DNA of 64,000 nucleotides from Symsagittifera roscoffensis. Lineage: Eukaryota > Xenacoelomorpha > Acoela > Convolutidae. Shown one piece after another: positions 32,801 through 41,667 of the stretch. The stretch is from positions 35,567,959 through 35,631,958 of the forward strand of contig NC_087069.1 of assembly GCF_963678635.1 (NCBI RefSeq), read 5' to 3'. The first letter of the stretch is position 1. Every line of letters starts with the position of its first letter. The notes below the pieces were generated by a model. It did not search any database, was not told the origin of the DNA, and worked only from the letters and a program-made list of their open reading frames with translations. The translations under genes were made by a program, and so were the position numbers.

Positions 32801-35800
32801 GTTCGGCATGGCGCCGCATGGAAAGAAGATACAGTCGATAATCTCAGTGGCTGGACACCAGGTAATAAGAAATTTGAGTGAACCACCAGAGTTCACTTTA
32901 ATGCATTTGGACACATATGCAGATTATCTGAGGCAGGTGGAGCCACGCACTGAGTCGAGAGCTGTGCGAGCCCTACTAACGACGGGTGGCCCTCGCATGA
33001 AGAAACTTCATGGACGCTACTTGGAGGTCTATGGGCCGTATCAAATAATGCTGAACGTGGATGGAATCAGCATCTACACCAGGACTTACATAACAACAGA
33101 TGATGACCAAATGGGGCAGATCTATTTGGGTGAAGAGGAACTCAAAGTCCGCAGGATAGGCCATGACGCCATGATGGAACAAGACGCGGTACATATTGGA
33201 TATGAAGCAGATGTGACAGCACACCTGCTTGACACCAACGGAACAAAAATCGGAGTCACAGGGCTTCTGGACACAGGCGCGGTGGTGAGTGTGATGCCGA
33301 TAAAAACCTGGGAGAGAATGGGCTTCACGCGGGAAGATTTGATTCCTACGAATCTCCGACTAGCCGCTGCAAATCGAGGAGCTATCTACGTAGCCGGAAG
33401 AACACCGGTGACGGTCCTTCACATGGGAGGACGGAACCTTTGGATGAGCTTCCTGGTGGTAGAGAATCTGGACGACGCCGACCAATTCATCTTGGGCAGA
33501 GATTTTGTCAGGAATTTTGACGTGATGATTGACTTGAACAACGGTCTAATACGGATTAGAAACCCGGACCGAAAGTATGTTAAGAGACCAATTAATAGGA
33601 TAATAACAGACGAGAATAAGGTACCAGTTTTTTTGGATAGAAAAGTAAAATTACAACCAGGACAAGCTGTAGTAGCGATTTTTAGAATGAGAAATTTAAA
33701 TTCGTTAAGTGATAGTAAACAGGTTTGCTTAGTACCGAATCCAAATAGTCAGAGTTCGGTGATTTTAGGCCGGAGCTTCTCGGTAACGCGAAACGGACTG
33801 TGTGTCAGTGTGTTGTTGAACACACTGGACACCACGGTTTCAATCCAGCGTGGAAAGAAGCTTGGCTACGCCTTGCCGATGAGGACCGACTATGAGGAGA
33901 CAGAAAACTGGAAGAAATATAGTGTGAAAGACTGTCCTTATCATGCAAATAAAGATAAAATTTTAAAGAGGATTGATGAATTAAAATCTATTCGTAAATT
34001 GTTTTCAATGAAATCCGAAACGGACGACGGCTTATCAAGCTGCTCGAATTTTCCGGAACGCCCCTCGTCATGTGAACTAGATTCTCACAAACCGGTTTTG
34101 CCAGAAATAGAACATTTAAAAGGAAAAATAGGTGAGGGAGATTTTGAAAAATTGCGGGACCTCCTAGATCGGAACGCCGAAGTATTTTCAAAACATAAGG
34201 CGGACATCGGTTGCTGTAATTTCGTCGAACACGAAATCGAACTAGAAGAGGGCGCCGTTCCCCATAGGGAAGGCGCAAGGCGAATGACGCCACATAAATC
34301 GGAAGCGTGCCGAGCGGAAATAGAAATGTTGCTTGAATACGACATGATAGAACCCTCGAAATCACCATGGGCTTGCGGAGTAGTAATGGCGAAAAAGAAA
34401 GGGGGGCAGCTTAGATTTTGTTGCGACTTTCGTTACTTGAACGCGGTAACGATTAAAGATGCGTACCCGATACCGCGAATAGACGAGAGCCTATCCAAAC
34501 TTGGTGATGCAAAGTTCTTCACCACATTGGACTTGGGTTCTGCCCTCTGGCAGGTTCCTCTGCGAAAGAAGGACAGGGAGAAAACCGGATTCGCGTGCGA
34601 ATTGGGGTTGTACCAGTGGAAGAGGATGCCCTTCGGCTTGTGCAATGCAACAGCAACCTTTCAAAGGCTGATGGCTCAGGCTTTGACAGGAGTGACCAAA
34701 AAGTACGGGAATCTCTTGATGTGCTACGTGGATGACGTAGTCATAGCGACACCAACCCTGGAGGATCACATTGATCGACTCGATGAGGTCTTCGGATGTA
34801 TGAAAAGAGCAGGCTTGAAATGCAAACCATCGAAATGTGAAATCCTTAGGGATTCGATCAAGTACCTGGGAAGAATGGTGGACCGGCATGGTGTGAGGCC
34901 AGATCCAGAAGCAGTAGAGGCTGTGCTGACATGGAAAGCTCCTAGAACGGACACACAGCTCATGAGCTTCCTAGGGTTTGCCAATTACTACCGAGAATTC
35001 ATAAAAGGATACGCGGACAAAGTGTACCCGATGCAGAAGCTGATGCGCAACAAAGGGAAAAAGTTCGAATGGAACGATGAGGCACAAGTTGCTTTCGAGA
35101 ACATAAAGCGGGAACTGTGCGAAGCGCCAGTGCTGGGCATGCCTACAGAAAAGGGCATGTATGTTCTTGACACAGACGCATCGGCGGTGGCCATCTCAGG
35201 AATATTGCATCAAGAGCAAGAATGGAACGGAAGAACAGTTCTCCGTCCCATTGCATACGGCAGCAAAGTCTTGAGTGACACAGAGATGAAATATGGCGCA
35301 CCAAAAGCAGAAATGTTTGCAGTAGTTACCTTCGTGGAGAAGTACCGTGCATACTTGGGGAGCGCTCCCTTCAAGTTACGCGTGGACAACAGAGCGTTAT
35401 CCTGGTTGAAGACCTACTCGATGGATCAGAGTTATATTGGTAGATGGATAGTAAGACTGGATGGCTACCATATAATAATCGAACACAGGATGCGTGATAA
35501 ACATCAGAATGCTTACAGTCTCAGCAAGAAAACTGAGTTCTATGAAAGATTGGAGCAGAAGCAGGCCAATCAGGCGGAAGTAAAGGAGGGATTCTCGTTT
35601 CTGGACAAAGAAACTTATGAAGCGCTTCCCTTAACGAGATGGTTGGATAAGTCTGGACATCCAATTCCGGGGCATCCTGAGTTACCTGTAGAGAAAGCAG
35701 CCGAGATAAAGATCCGGTCAAGGGAGGACCCGGTCCCCTTGGATTTGTTGCTGCGCTCGAACCTGGTCCAGCAAGAACTCTCTCGCATGAATATAAACAG

Positions 35801-38800
35801 CCTCTCATTATTGGATAAAACGGTGCAAGTCACACCACAAGTGATGCGGATACTGGGTGGATTGTTAGAAAGAGAAGTGACCAGAGATGACCCCGAGTGG
35901 ACAGCAGCAGTGGCATCGCTAACAGTCAGTGAGAAAGTGAAGATCATGCCGTCCAGACAACAGCACGAAGAGAACAAGAGGGATTGTAGGACAATAGTTC
36001 AGCAACTAGTATCCTCAATACCCCAGGAGATTTTAACCAGTACTTCTTACGGACAGAAAGGACGGGAGAGCGGCAAGCAAAAGAAAACTGTCACCTTTGT
36101 AGACCGGGAAAAAGAGGGTGAAGAGGTAGAACAAAATCTGCTGCAAGACTATTTGTCCGGGGAGAAGGATGAGGAGAAAAACCAGCGATCACAAGATCAA
36201 CACCCGGGACAAGGAAATTTGTCCGGGGAGTCCGAGATAGACGAGAAAATTCCTGATGAGAAACAGGACCTAGAGAACAAAGTTTTGTCCGGGGAGTTCA
36301 GATGGATGCGAAGGAAATACGGACATGATCTGGAGGAGCGTGCAGTCTCCAGCACAACACCTTCGACGGATGATAAGTCAGAAAGCTCGAGAATGAACAC
36401 CTATTCAGACAGGGATTCGACCTCGGGATCAGAACTGTCAGAACTGGCGATACACACGCTACTAGTGGAAACTCGGGCGAGAAACCTGGACAGAGAGGTG
36501 TACCAGGATCCTGACAGTGATCGCTACCTAATACCAAGCGAAAGAGTCTTTGACAACGCAGCGGATGACTTAGAAACGATAGCGGTATCGAAACGTTCGA
36601 TAAGCCTGTTGCCGCAGAAAGAGGTAGTCAGGACTGATCTTCAGCCGTTTCAACAAGAAACACAACCGTTGGCGAAGATTTGGTGCGTTAAGATGGAAGA
36701 AGACACACATCGGCACAACGAGCTGAACAGTCAGATGAGAGTCATGAAGACGTACTTGAAGGCGAGATACAGACTCTCGGACCTTCTAAGGGCGCAGAGA
36801 AATGATCGCATGACAAGCAACCTAAAAAGGTGGATAGAAAACGGTGCACCTGACAAAGGTGACCTGGAAGAAGACAGCTATAGGATCCTGAGACAATACT
36901 TCATGCAGAAGGAGGGGAGATTATATCTGAACAAGGACGGGATCGTGGCCTGCAGGAGAAGAGAAGAAGACAAGGTCTTATACAAATATAACGCGATAGT
37001 GTTGCCGCAACTCTATCAGACAGAACTATTATTCAGGTCGCATGATCAGATGGGCCATCAAGGGATCGACAAAGTGTATCAGAGGATCCTGAAGCGCTTT
37101 GAGTGGCCTGGGATGAAAAAGGCATGCGAGAAATGGGTGACAGCATGTCTGTCATGCCAACAGGTCAAGGATCCTAAGAAGTTGCGATTTCCTTTACAAT
37201 CAATTGAGTCGTCTGAATTCAACGAGGTGGTGCAGATAGATCACCAGAAGATATGCATGACAGACAGCGGTTACAACCAAGTCTTGGTCATGATAGATCA
37301 CTTCACGAAGTATGCAGAGGCCGTGCCCTGCATAACTGCCTCGGCGGAAGAGACATGCGACCACCTGATCAATACGTGGATAGCAAGACACGGATGTCCA
37401 ATGACGTTTCAATCGGACAATGGAACGGCTTTCGTAGGCGAGCTTACGAAAGAGCTTATGAGACGGTCACAAGTCGCTCAGGCTCACTCCACGACATACC
37501 ACCCTCAGACGAATGGCTTAGTGGAAAGACAGAATAGGACGTTAGTGTCGATGCTGAGGGTATATTGTTCCAGGTACATGACCGATTGGGACAGATACCT
37601 TCCACAGGTGATGGGAGCTTATAATAGCACGCAACACTCCACCACTGGAGTCAGTCCACACATGATGCTGACGGGACACGAGAAGTCTTTACCCTTGACA
37701 TTCTTCTACCCCGAGTATGAGGGAAAGAAAACATCCCCACAGGTCTACGTGAGGGATGTGATCAGACGCCAACAGGAGTTGAACGACTTGTGTAGACGAA
37801 ACACTCAGCAGGCACAGGCAAGGCAGAGGAAAAGATTCGACAAGAAAGCAGCTGGTGCAAAGGCTTACTCGGTGGGAGACTACGTATGGGTATTTCAGAA
37901 CGTTATACCACCGAAAGGGACAAAAAAGCTTCTGAAGAAGTGGAGGGGACCCTTCATGATTACAGAGGTGCACCAAGAGGGACGCTTTTATAGACTGAGT
38001 ACTGGCCGAGCCGCCCACTACGAGAACATCAAGCCACACAATCCATCGACAGAAGACTGGTGTATACCTGCAGACATGGAAGAAGGGGATTATCTAATGA
38101 TGGATCCTGCTTGTGAGGTCAATGAAAAAGGCACCAGGGAGAAGAACGATGGAAACGAAGTCGTAGAGGAAGGTACGGATACACCATTGGACCTGGATCC
38201 AAACGAACAGATCGAAGCGGACGATGAAACCCTGCCCTACGCAGAGGAAGATTGGCAGGATTCCGAACAGACAGAAGTTCCCAAGAACATGGAACCAGAT
38301 CTTCCGTTCACGATGCAGACTCGTCAGAAAGACGGGACGAGACTAAGAAAGAAATACAATCCTTACGGTGACGACTTTGTAGTGGATAGGATAGATCTAA
38401 AGAAAATAGTGGAGGAAGTAGTGGGTTTAGAGGAAATAACCGTGTCACAGGACATTGACATAGTCGATGATCACAACGATGAGTGGGTTGACGACTGGTC
38501 GAAACCCGAGGTGGAGTTCGACGATGAGCAACAGCAGTCAAATGAACAAGACCTGACGAACCTGCGTGTCTTAGAGTGGCTGAACGAAATGACATCAGAC
38601 CCTGAAAAGACCAGCGTTACGATTCAAGACGTAGATCGCGAAAGCGCGAAATACATTAAGACCGAACGAGATGATCCTTCCTGGGCTGCCCAGGAAGGAC
38701 AACTTCTCATTCCAGCTTCTAATCTTGACTTAATACCCGGTATGCGATCGACGGGGACGCCGATGGATATTTTTGTCCGGGGAGTGGGGGTAGGACTTAC

Positions 38801-39395
38801 CCACACTGAAAACTTGATAATAAAAAAATTGAGAATAGCAAGAGAAACAGGAAACTTAGAAGCAGAAACAGGCGAAGAACCTAAGAAACCTGACATAGGC
38901 AGGGTAGTTGAGTCATATTTTAACTTACCAAATGAATATTCAAGTAGCATAATACTAACAGACAGTGATTTCATACTCACAAACAGAACATGTGCGGTAG
39001 CAATCACCGCAGACATGAGTTTTAGGACGGCGCTAGCGGCAGATTTTAAGAGGGAATACAATAACGTGGAATTCCTTTGGAAGCAAAGACCAGGGATAGG
39101 GGGCGTAGCAGCCTTACCCCCGGCGGTGTCGCAGATACCGGGAAAGTACTTATGCTTCTTGGTAACGAGGGCGACAGAGAAGCAGCACGTGGACCCAGAA
39201 AACCTAGTCTTGTCTTTGACGAGGCTGAGGGACTTCCTTGTGGAAATGGACGTGAAGGAGCTTTCGCTTCCAGTGTACGATCCAAATAGAGGAAGACTGC
39301 ATCCTCGGGAATTGTACGCGCTTGTACACGTGATATTCTCTGATACGAACATACAAGTGTATCTACATAAGAAATATTACTTAAGTATAGGCTGA
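29826..39395 (+). CDS. gag-pol: gag-pol polyprotein of Ty3-type element C (3,189 aa) with C-terminal macro-like domain
   Basis: One open frame with no break. In order: N-terminal acidic and coiled-coil region (to ~430); capsid-like block (~569-756, with FEILLNRFGSG); zinc knuckles at C790-C803 (CX2CX4HX4C) and C842-C855 (tyrosine replaces histidine); aspartic protease (D1149-T-G-A); reverse transcriptase (~1475-1670, catalytic YVDD 1634-1637); RNase H (from D1782); a ~460-residue spacer; integrase with HX4H (2406, 2411), CX2C (2441, 2444) and D2472, D2531, E2567; a GPF module (~2706); an acidic stretch; and a macro-like domain (~3053-3186). Together these make, process and integrate the element's DNA. 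The RNase H motif near 1897 has tyrosine where aspartate is usual. The start is the first ATG of the frame after the long leader. Confidence 0.93.
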   Translation: MSLDKSRIPKRGNSSRKFIPEKQRKTMTDPFVDWIKRSRSDKRGTVSGRMVETRSQKTSDERRELLEVEVNTDHTMNDNQEVNELEGRGRRLASEYTPVEQGHDFATSTGTLDREEMSELSDISTEVTAARRSPTDNTMMASGTGKQTTSSSFSERMKNTFGNIFPFSMGGGAGNDGESQEEEDEEEQGDFGSQVSLNSSIQESEAHVGRETGTMDKFGVVTTISKEANTPGQSKDFAIRTSSEPQPEESRTRGLGNALADPEIDNVKTSRQRVKARISTSTKLPGTDRVTPPLVTPLMDNGAALEEALNNIVGSLGEQNEQMSIRMSELERAVHIERESLREEINRNRQEVGRSEKRLKERTDEHMTRNLSRMTREAEQRELRLRADMEKLRIQQEQSLGSLDTKIDAMMERRTQAIMDRLDGLLSSKSGPKEGEPNSGGPSREPRVNFNEHQRRKTNGSTRGRGSSSGYATRGNTAWGPNSRASSTGNRQTSNERPTQSTHATGRSDSGNMGHTSPRRSHMGQAGNAHGDSDCRDAPHTEPSTRCEDTQAGHSRDATAMATAFEPLNRSLETFLTRLSRTNERSEKSRRVFKKPRCYKDEPDGCIDTWIEVMKLHFEEEDLSERQECSALTSNLEGNQRDTAEKIFEILLNRFGSGVQGHQAMMRFEKRRQREDETIDKFLDDLEMLRRRSQPDESNRRMNLAVASKFIDGVKNDELRTMLATHYTPLSTNAPTPEELRLKSKEYLLLKPPSRSGYYKNNYGNFNNGPANQGNNWYKPRDDMDKRRSCANCSSTDHHVSACPAYKQGMKAIGFSLEDEDASELDHEDFMRGVIAKFGPRCFFCNLEGYFKSDCPQFWDAVADIKHPRHEEALSGVKASKARLLSEAEARRKDKPQELAAKKMQAVTEEAREPEPATAADDFKIDYKAAAKDALNRVQQELVTKEIEQKVKLELENEKLQEQLNTFEATEFEETKTPSSLDMKLKVISGKRFGMAPHGKKIQSIISVAGHQVIRNLSEPPEFTLMHLDTYADYLRQVEPRTESRAVRALLTTGGPRMKKLHGRYLEVYGPYQIMLNVDGISIYTRTYITTDDDQMGQIYLGEEELKVRRIGHDAMMEQDAVHIGYEADVTAHLLDTNGTKIGVTGLLDTGAVVSVMPIKTWERMGFTREDLIPTNLRLAAANRGAIYVAGRTPVTVLHMGGRNLWMSFLVVENLDDADQFILGRDFVRNFDVMIDLNNGLIRIRNPDRKYVKRPINRIITDENKVPVFLDRKVKLQPGQAVVAIFRMRNLNSLSDSKQVCLVPNPNSQSSVILGRSFSVTRNGLCVSVLLNTLDTTVSIQRGKKLGYALPMRTDYEETENWKKYSVKDCPYHANKDKILKRIDELKSIRKLFSMKSETDDGLSSCSNFPERPSSCELDSHKPVLPEIEHLKGKIGEGDFEKLRDLLDRNAEVFSKHKADIGCCNFVEHEIELEEGAVPHREGARRMTPHKSEACRAEIEMLLEYDMIEPSKSPWACGVVMAKKKGGQLRFCCDFRYLNAVTIKDAYPIPRIDESLSKLGDAKFFTTLDLGSALWQVPLRKKDREKTGFACELGLYQWKRMPFGLCNATATFQRLMAQALTGVTKKYGNLLMCYVDDVVIATPTLEDHIDRLDEVFGCMKRAGLKCKPSKCEILRDSIKYLGRMVDRHGVRPDPEAVEAVLTWKAPRTDTQLMSFLGFANYYREFIKGYADKVYPMQKLMRNKGKKFEWNDEAQVAFENIKRELCEAPVLGMPTEKGMYVLDTDASAVAISGILHQEQEWNGRTVLRPIAYGSKVLSDTEMKYGAPKAEMFAVVTFVEKYRAYLGSAPFKLRVDNRALSWLKTYSMDQSYIGRWIVRLDGYHIIIEHRMRDKHQNAYSLSKKTEFYERLEQKQANQAEVKEGFSFLDKETYEALPLTRWLDKSGHPIPGHPELPVEKAAEIKIRSREDPVPLDLLLRSNLVQQELSRMNINSLSLLDKTVQVTPQVMRILGGLLEREVTRDDPEWTAAVASLTVSEKVKIMPSRQQHEENKRDCRTIVQQLVSSIPQEILTSTSYGQKGRESGKQKKTVTFVDREKEGEEVEQNLLQDYLSGEKDEEKNQRSQDQHPGQGNLSGESEIDEKIPDEKQDLENKVLSGEFRWMRRKYGHDLEERAVSSTTPSTDDKSESSRMNTYSDRDSTSGSELSELAIHTLLVETRARNLDREVYQDPDSDRYLIPSERVFDNAADDLETIAVSKRSISLLPQKEVVRTDLQPFQQETQPLAKIWCVKMEEDTHRHNELNSQMRVMKTYLKARYRLSDLLRAQRNDRMTSNLKRWIENGAPDKGDLEEDSYRILRQYFMQKEGRLYLNKDGIVACRRREEDKVLYKYNAIVLPQLYQTELLFRSHDQMGHQGIDKVYQRILKRFEWPGMKKACEKWVTACLSCQQVKDPKKLRFPLQSIESSEFNEVVQIDHQKICMTDSGYNQVLVMIDHFTKYAEAVPCITASAEETCDHLINTWIARHGCPMTFQSDNGTAFVGELTKELMRRSQVAQAHSTTYHPQTNGLVERQNRTLVSMLRVYCSRYMTDWDRYLPQVMGAYNSTQHSTTGVSPHMMLTGHEKSLPLTFFYPEYEGKKTSPQVYVRDVIRRQQELNDLCRRNTQQAQARQRKRFDKKAAGAKAYSVGDYVWVFQNVIPPKGTKKLLKKWRGPFMITEVHQEGRFYRLSTGRAAHYENIKPHNPSTEDWCIPADMEEGDYLMMDPACEVNEKGTREKNDGNEVVEEGTDTPLDLDPNEQIEADDETLPYAEEDWQDSEQTEVPKNMEPDLPFTMQTRQKDGTRLRKKYNPYGDDFVVDRIDLKKIVEEVVGLEEITVSQDIDIVDDHNDEWVDDWSKPEVEFDDEQQQSNEQDLTNLRVLEWLNEMTSDPEKTSVTIQDVDRESAKYIKTERDDPSWAAQEGQLLIPASNLDLIPGMRSTGTPMDIFVRGVGVGLTHTENLIIKKLRIARETGNLEAETGEEPKKPDIGRVVESYFNLPNEYSSSIILTDSDFILTNRTCAVAITADMSFRTALAADFKREYNNVEFLWKQRPGIGGVAALPPAVSQIPGKYLCFLVTRATEKQHVDPENLVLSLTRLRDFLVEMDVKELSLPVYDPNRGRLHPRELYALVHVIFSDTNIQVYLHKKYYLSIG
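36152..36296 (+). repeat. three copies of a polypurine-tract-like 13-mer inside pol
   Basis: TTTGTCCGGGGAG occurs at 36152-36164, 36218-36230 and 36284-36296, 66 bases apart, with a fourth copy at 38772-38784. All are in one frame, giving repeated LSGE peptides in the spacer between RNase H and integrase (the fourth, in another frame, encodes FVRGV). The sequence just before the 3' LTR is ACTGTCCGGGGAG. I infer these are ectopic copies of the plus-strand primer sequence. Confidence 0.8.
38982..39392 (+). other. macro-domain-like module at the polyprotein C-terminus
   Basis: Residues ~3053-3186 show the macro-fold order: a hydrophobic strand ending in AIT, a loop then AADFKREYNNVEFLW, GIGGVAALP (the glycine-rich ligand loop position), the strand YLCFLVTRAT, a helix with LVLSLTRLRDFL, the strand ELSLPVYDPNRGRL and a final helix with ELYALVHVIF. 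The closest resemblance is to the small ADP-ribose-binding or hydrolase type (TARG1/Poa1p-like). Macro domains bind ADP-ribose and some remove it from proteins. The usual GxGxxxL after the strand at LPVYDPN is weak, so activity is uncertain. Confidence 0.55.
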
Positions 39396-39796
39396 GTGAT
39401 GAGCGAGAGGGTGTTAGGCCAAAGACCAAGTTGCATGTAATATGTGATATGTGTGTTATGTTATGTTATGTGTTAGGTTATTAAGATCATGGGTAAGTAA
39501 GCGTTAGTGACCATGAACAACTAAATGACGATCTTGGGAATAGATCCAAAGTTTGGACTGTCCAATCTTAGGTCGAATTCCAAAATTTTAGAAACCAATT
39601 GATTTTAATAAATTTTAGGATAAGATAAATATCTTTTTATCTGAACTGTCTTTAAGCAAATTTTAACGATATATATTAAGGTGAAACTGACAGGTGTGAC
39701 AGTCGTGATTCCTTTTCTAGATCCTGATTGATCATTTAATTGCTCACTTGAGTCAAAACTTGAAATCGAAATCAAATCAAACTTGGAAAGAACAGT
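39396..39796 (+). other. spacer between gag-pol and the second frame
   Basis: AT-rich, non-coding, with a GTTATGTTATGTGTTAGGTT iteration near 39456. No splice acceptor was assigned, although a subgenomic message for the second frame would need one in or before this stretch. Confidence 0.4.
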
Positions 39797-41359
39797 ATGG
39801 ACAATTTCAACCTGGATGAATTGATGGACCTGGCAGAGGCATATGTAGGACCGATGGTAGATGCGATCTATCGTCGGCTGATCGATTGAGACTTCGCTCT
39901 GGAGGACCCAGAGGTGGTCATGTTGCTGACCGCCCTGATTAACATCTTGGGGCACGACAACCGTGGGGACCGCCCCACGGAAGTCCTGTTGATGGCAGCA
40001 TATGGAGAAAGAGGAGTACTAGACCGCCCGAACATGAGAGTGATGAGGTGGAGAAACGGGGCTCTCTCAGGGAGTGACTTGGCGAATGAGCCTGGGTTGG
40101 GAAGTTCTAGGACTTACCAACCAGGTGAGATGCCAATGCCCTCCAAGCCCAAACCTGGGCTGACGAGAATGCATCGGGAGATGAACAGCGAGGCGACCTC
40201 GTCTGGTTCACCACTGAGAGCAGCTGTGCCACCAAAAGGGGCGAAAGTAACACAGAAGGTTCAGACGAACCAAACCATACAAGATCTGGACGAGATGAAC
40301 GATCAGTGGAGAAGTACGAAGAAGGAGTTAGACGATATGACGAAGACCATGCTGGCGATGGAGGAAGACCGGGACATGTGGAGAAAGTTGTTTGAAGACT
40401 GCAACAAAAAGCAGGGTCAAGAGATCGAACGCTTAAGGCAGGAATACAAAGAGCGATCGGAGCAGGTGGCGGTGACGACGTCCATTGAGAAAGTGATACC
40501 TGCAAGGGATATTCCTCGTGGGCAGTCCCCGATGGAGCTCTTGACACCTCGAGAAATGAGTCAAACAACGGAGACACGGCTTCCAGCAGAGACGAACCGA
40601 GTAACAATCCCGGATACTAGTGACACCTTGGGTGATCCCGTCGTAGAACAGACAGTGAGAAAACTGATAGAGACAGCTGGACGACTGGTCGCTAACAAGA
40701 ATGCACCAGGTTCCGGGGTGACTGCACCCTATGGAACGATTGACGATACGGGCAGAGTACAACTCTCCCAGACAGTAATCAGACAAGGGATGAGTAACGT
40801 GACACCACTCATGGGGAACTCGAGAATCCCAGAGAGGAAAGTAAGGAAGATGCCAGCGAAGAAAGTGTCTCGTGTAATAGACGTGCAGAAGAATAATCAA
40901 TTGAAGTATAATTTCACGGGAGTTCCGGAGACAGATCCGAGAGCCTGCTTCAATCGAGCTACCTGGAGCCCGGCTGTGAACCTGCAGCAACCACCACTCG
41001 GGACATCTCACCTGATATTGGGAGACAGCTTAGTCAGAATGCTGTCGAATTTGAGGACCTCATGGGTCACCACGGTGATGGCCTTTGGAGGCGCGACGAT
41101 TGCCCAATTATATCGCATGGTGGAGCTGATGAATCCAGGGAAGATACCCAATGTGATGATCTTAGTTGGGACGAATGACATCTCCAGAGGATCAGATGAG
41201 CAGGAAGCACTGTGGGAAGCAATGATGGTGTGTTTGTTTACTACTCTCTGGCAGAAGTTCAGTTGCGCGGTACTGACCGTTTGCACGGTGCCAATGAACG
41301 CAAGAAGCCTGACAGCATCAGGAAGGAGGCACCAACGAGAGAACAATTGCGGAAATTAG
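39797..41359 (+). pseudogene. second frame of element C: coiled coil plus SGNH/GDSL-like hydrolase block
   Basis: The frame opens with ATG at 39797 and runs on except for a TGA at codon 31 (39887-39889); the longest uninterrupted part begins at 39914. A coiled coil with KKELDDMTKTMLAMEEDR lies near residues 175-225 counted from 39797. Near the end are SGNH-family blocks: ILGDSLVRML (nucleophile serine of GDS at 41027-41029), FGGATIAQLY, and VMILVGTNDISRG with the GTND motif. The frame ends at 41359 before any DxxH block, so the catalytic Asp-His pair is missing. It sits where env lies in retroviruses but has no signal peptide or transmembrane segment. Probably an accessory protein now damaged. 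Confidence 0.65.
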
Positions 41360-41667
41360 ATTGTCTAAAAGATTTAGATCTTTTTGAGACAATGTGCAAA
41401 GTTCTAAACATTCCGATGGAAGTGAAGAAGATATGGGCAAGAAAACGATTGATGCCATGGTTCAGAGCTAACATGACTGCATGGTTGTACGAGTATGCGA
41501 AAAAGCATATGTCGAAACATGGCAGAGTCTACAGTGAATATCAGCTGGACATTGGGGCAGGAGCTTTCAAGCGAGCTTTCGTGACTCATCGGAATGCAGT
41601 GACCACCGCTGTGAAAAGAATTTCCAGGACGAGCGAGCGTAGTGGAAATGAGAAGGCAGGATGCTGA
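41300..41667 (+). pseudogene. continuation of the second frame after a frame change
   Basis: The frame shifted by -1 relative to the SGNH frame is open from 41212 to 41667. From about 41330 it looks coding: REQLRKLDCLKDLDLFETM, then KRLMPWFRANMTAWLYEYAKKH and a basic tail. It may be the C-terminal domain of the same protein, reached by a frameshift or left after a deletion that removed the end of the SGNH domain. The domain is unrecognised. A further small frame (41661-41888) overlaps its stop (ATGCTGA) and ends in an acidic run. Confidence 0.45.

Noticed and set aside
29990-39429. Many minus-strand open frames opposite gag-pol (for example 38624-39352)
   Set aside because: They are shadows of the 3,189-codon plus-strand frame, with no domains of their own.
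39797-41359. Second frame of element C as an envelope gene
   Set aside because: No signal peptide, no transmembrane helix and no cysteine pattern; the visible motifs are coiled coil and SGNH.
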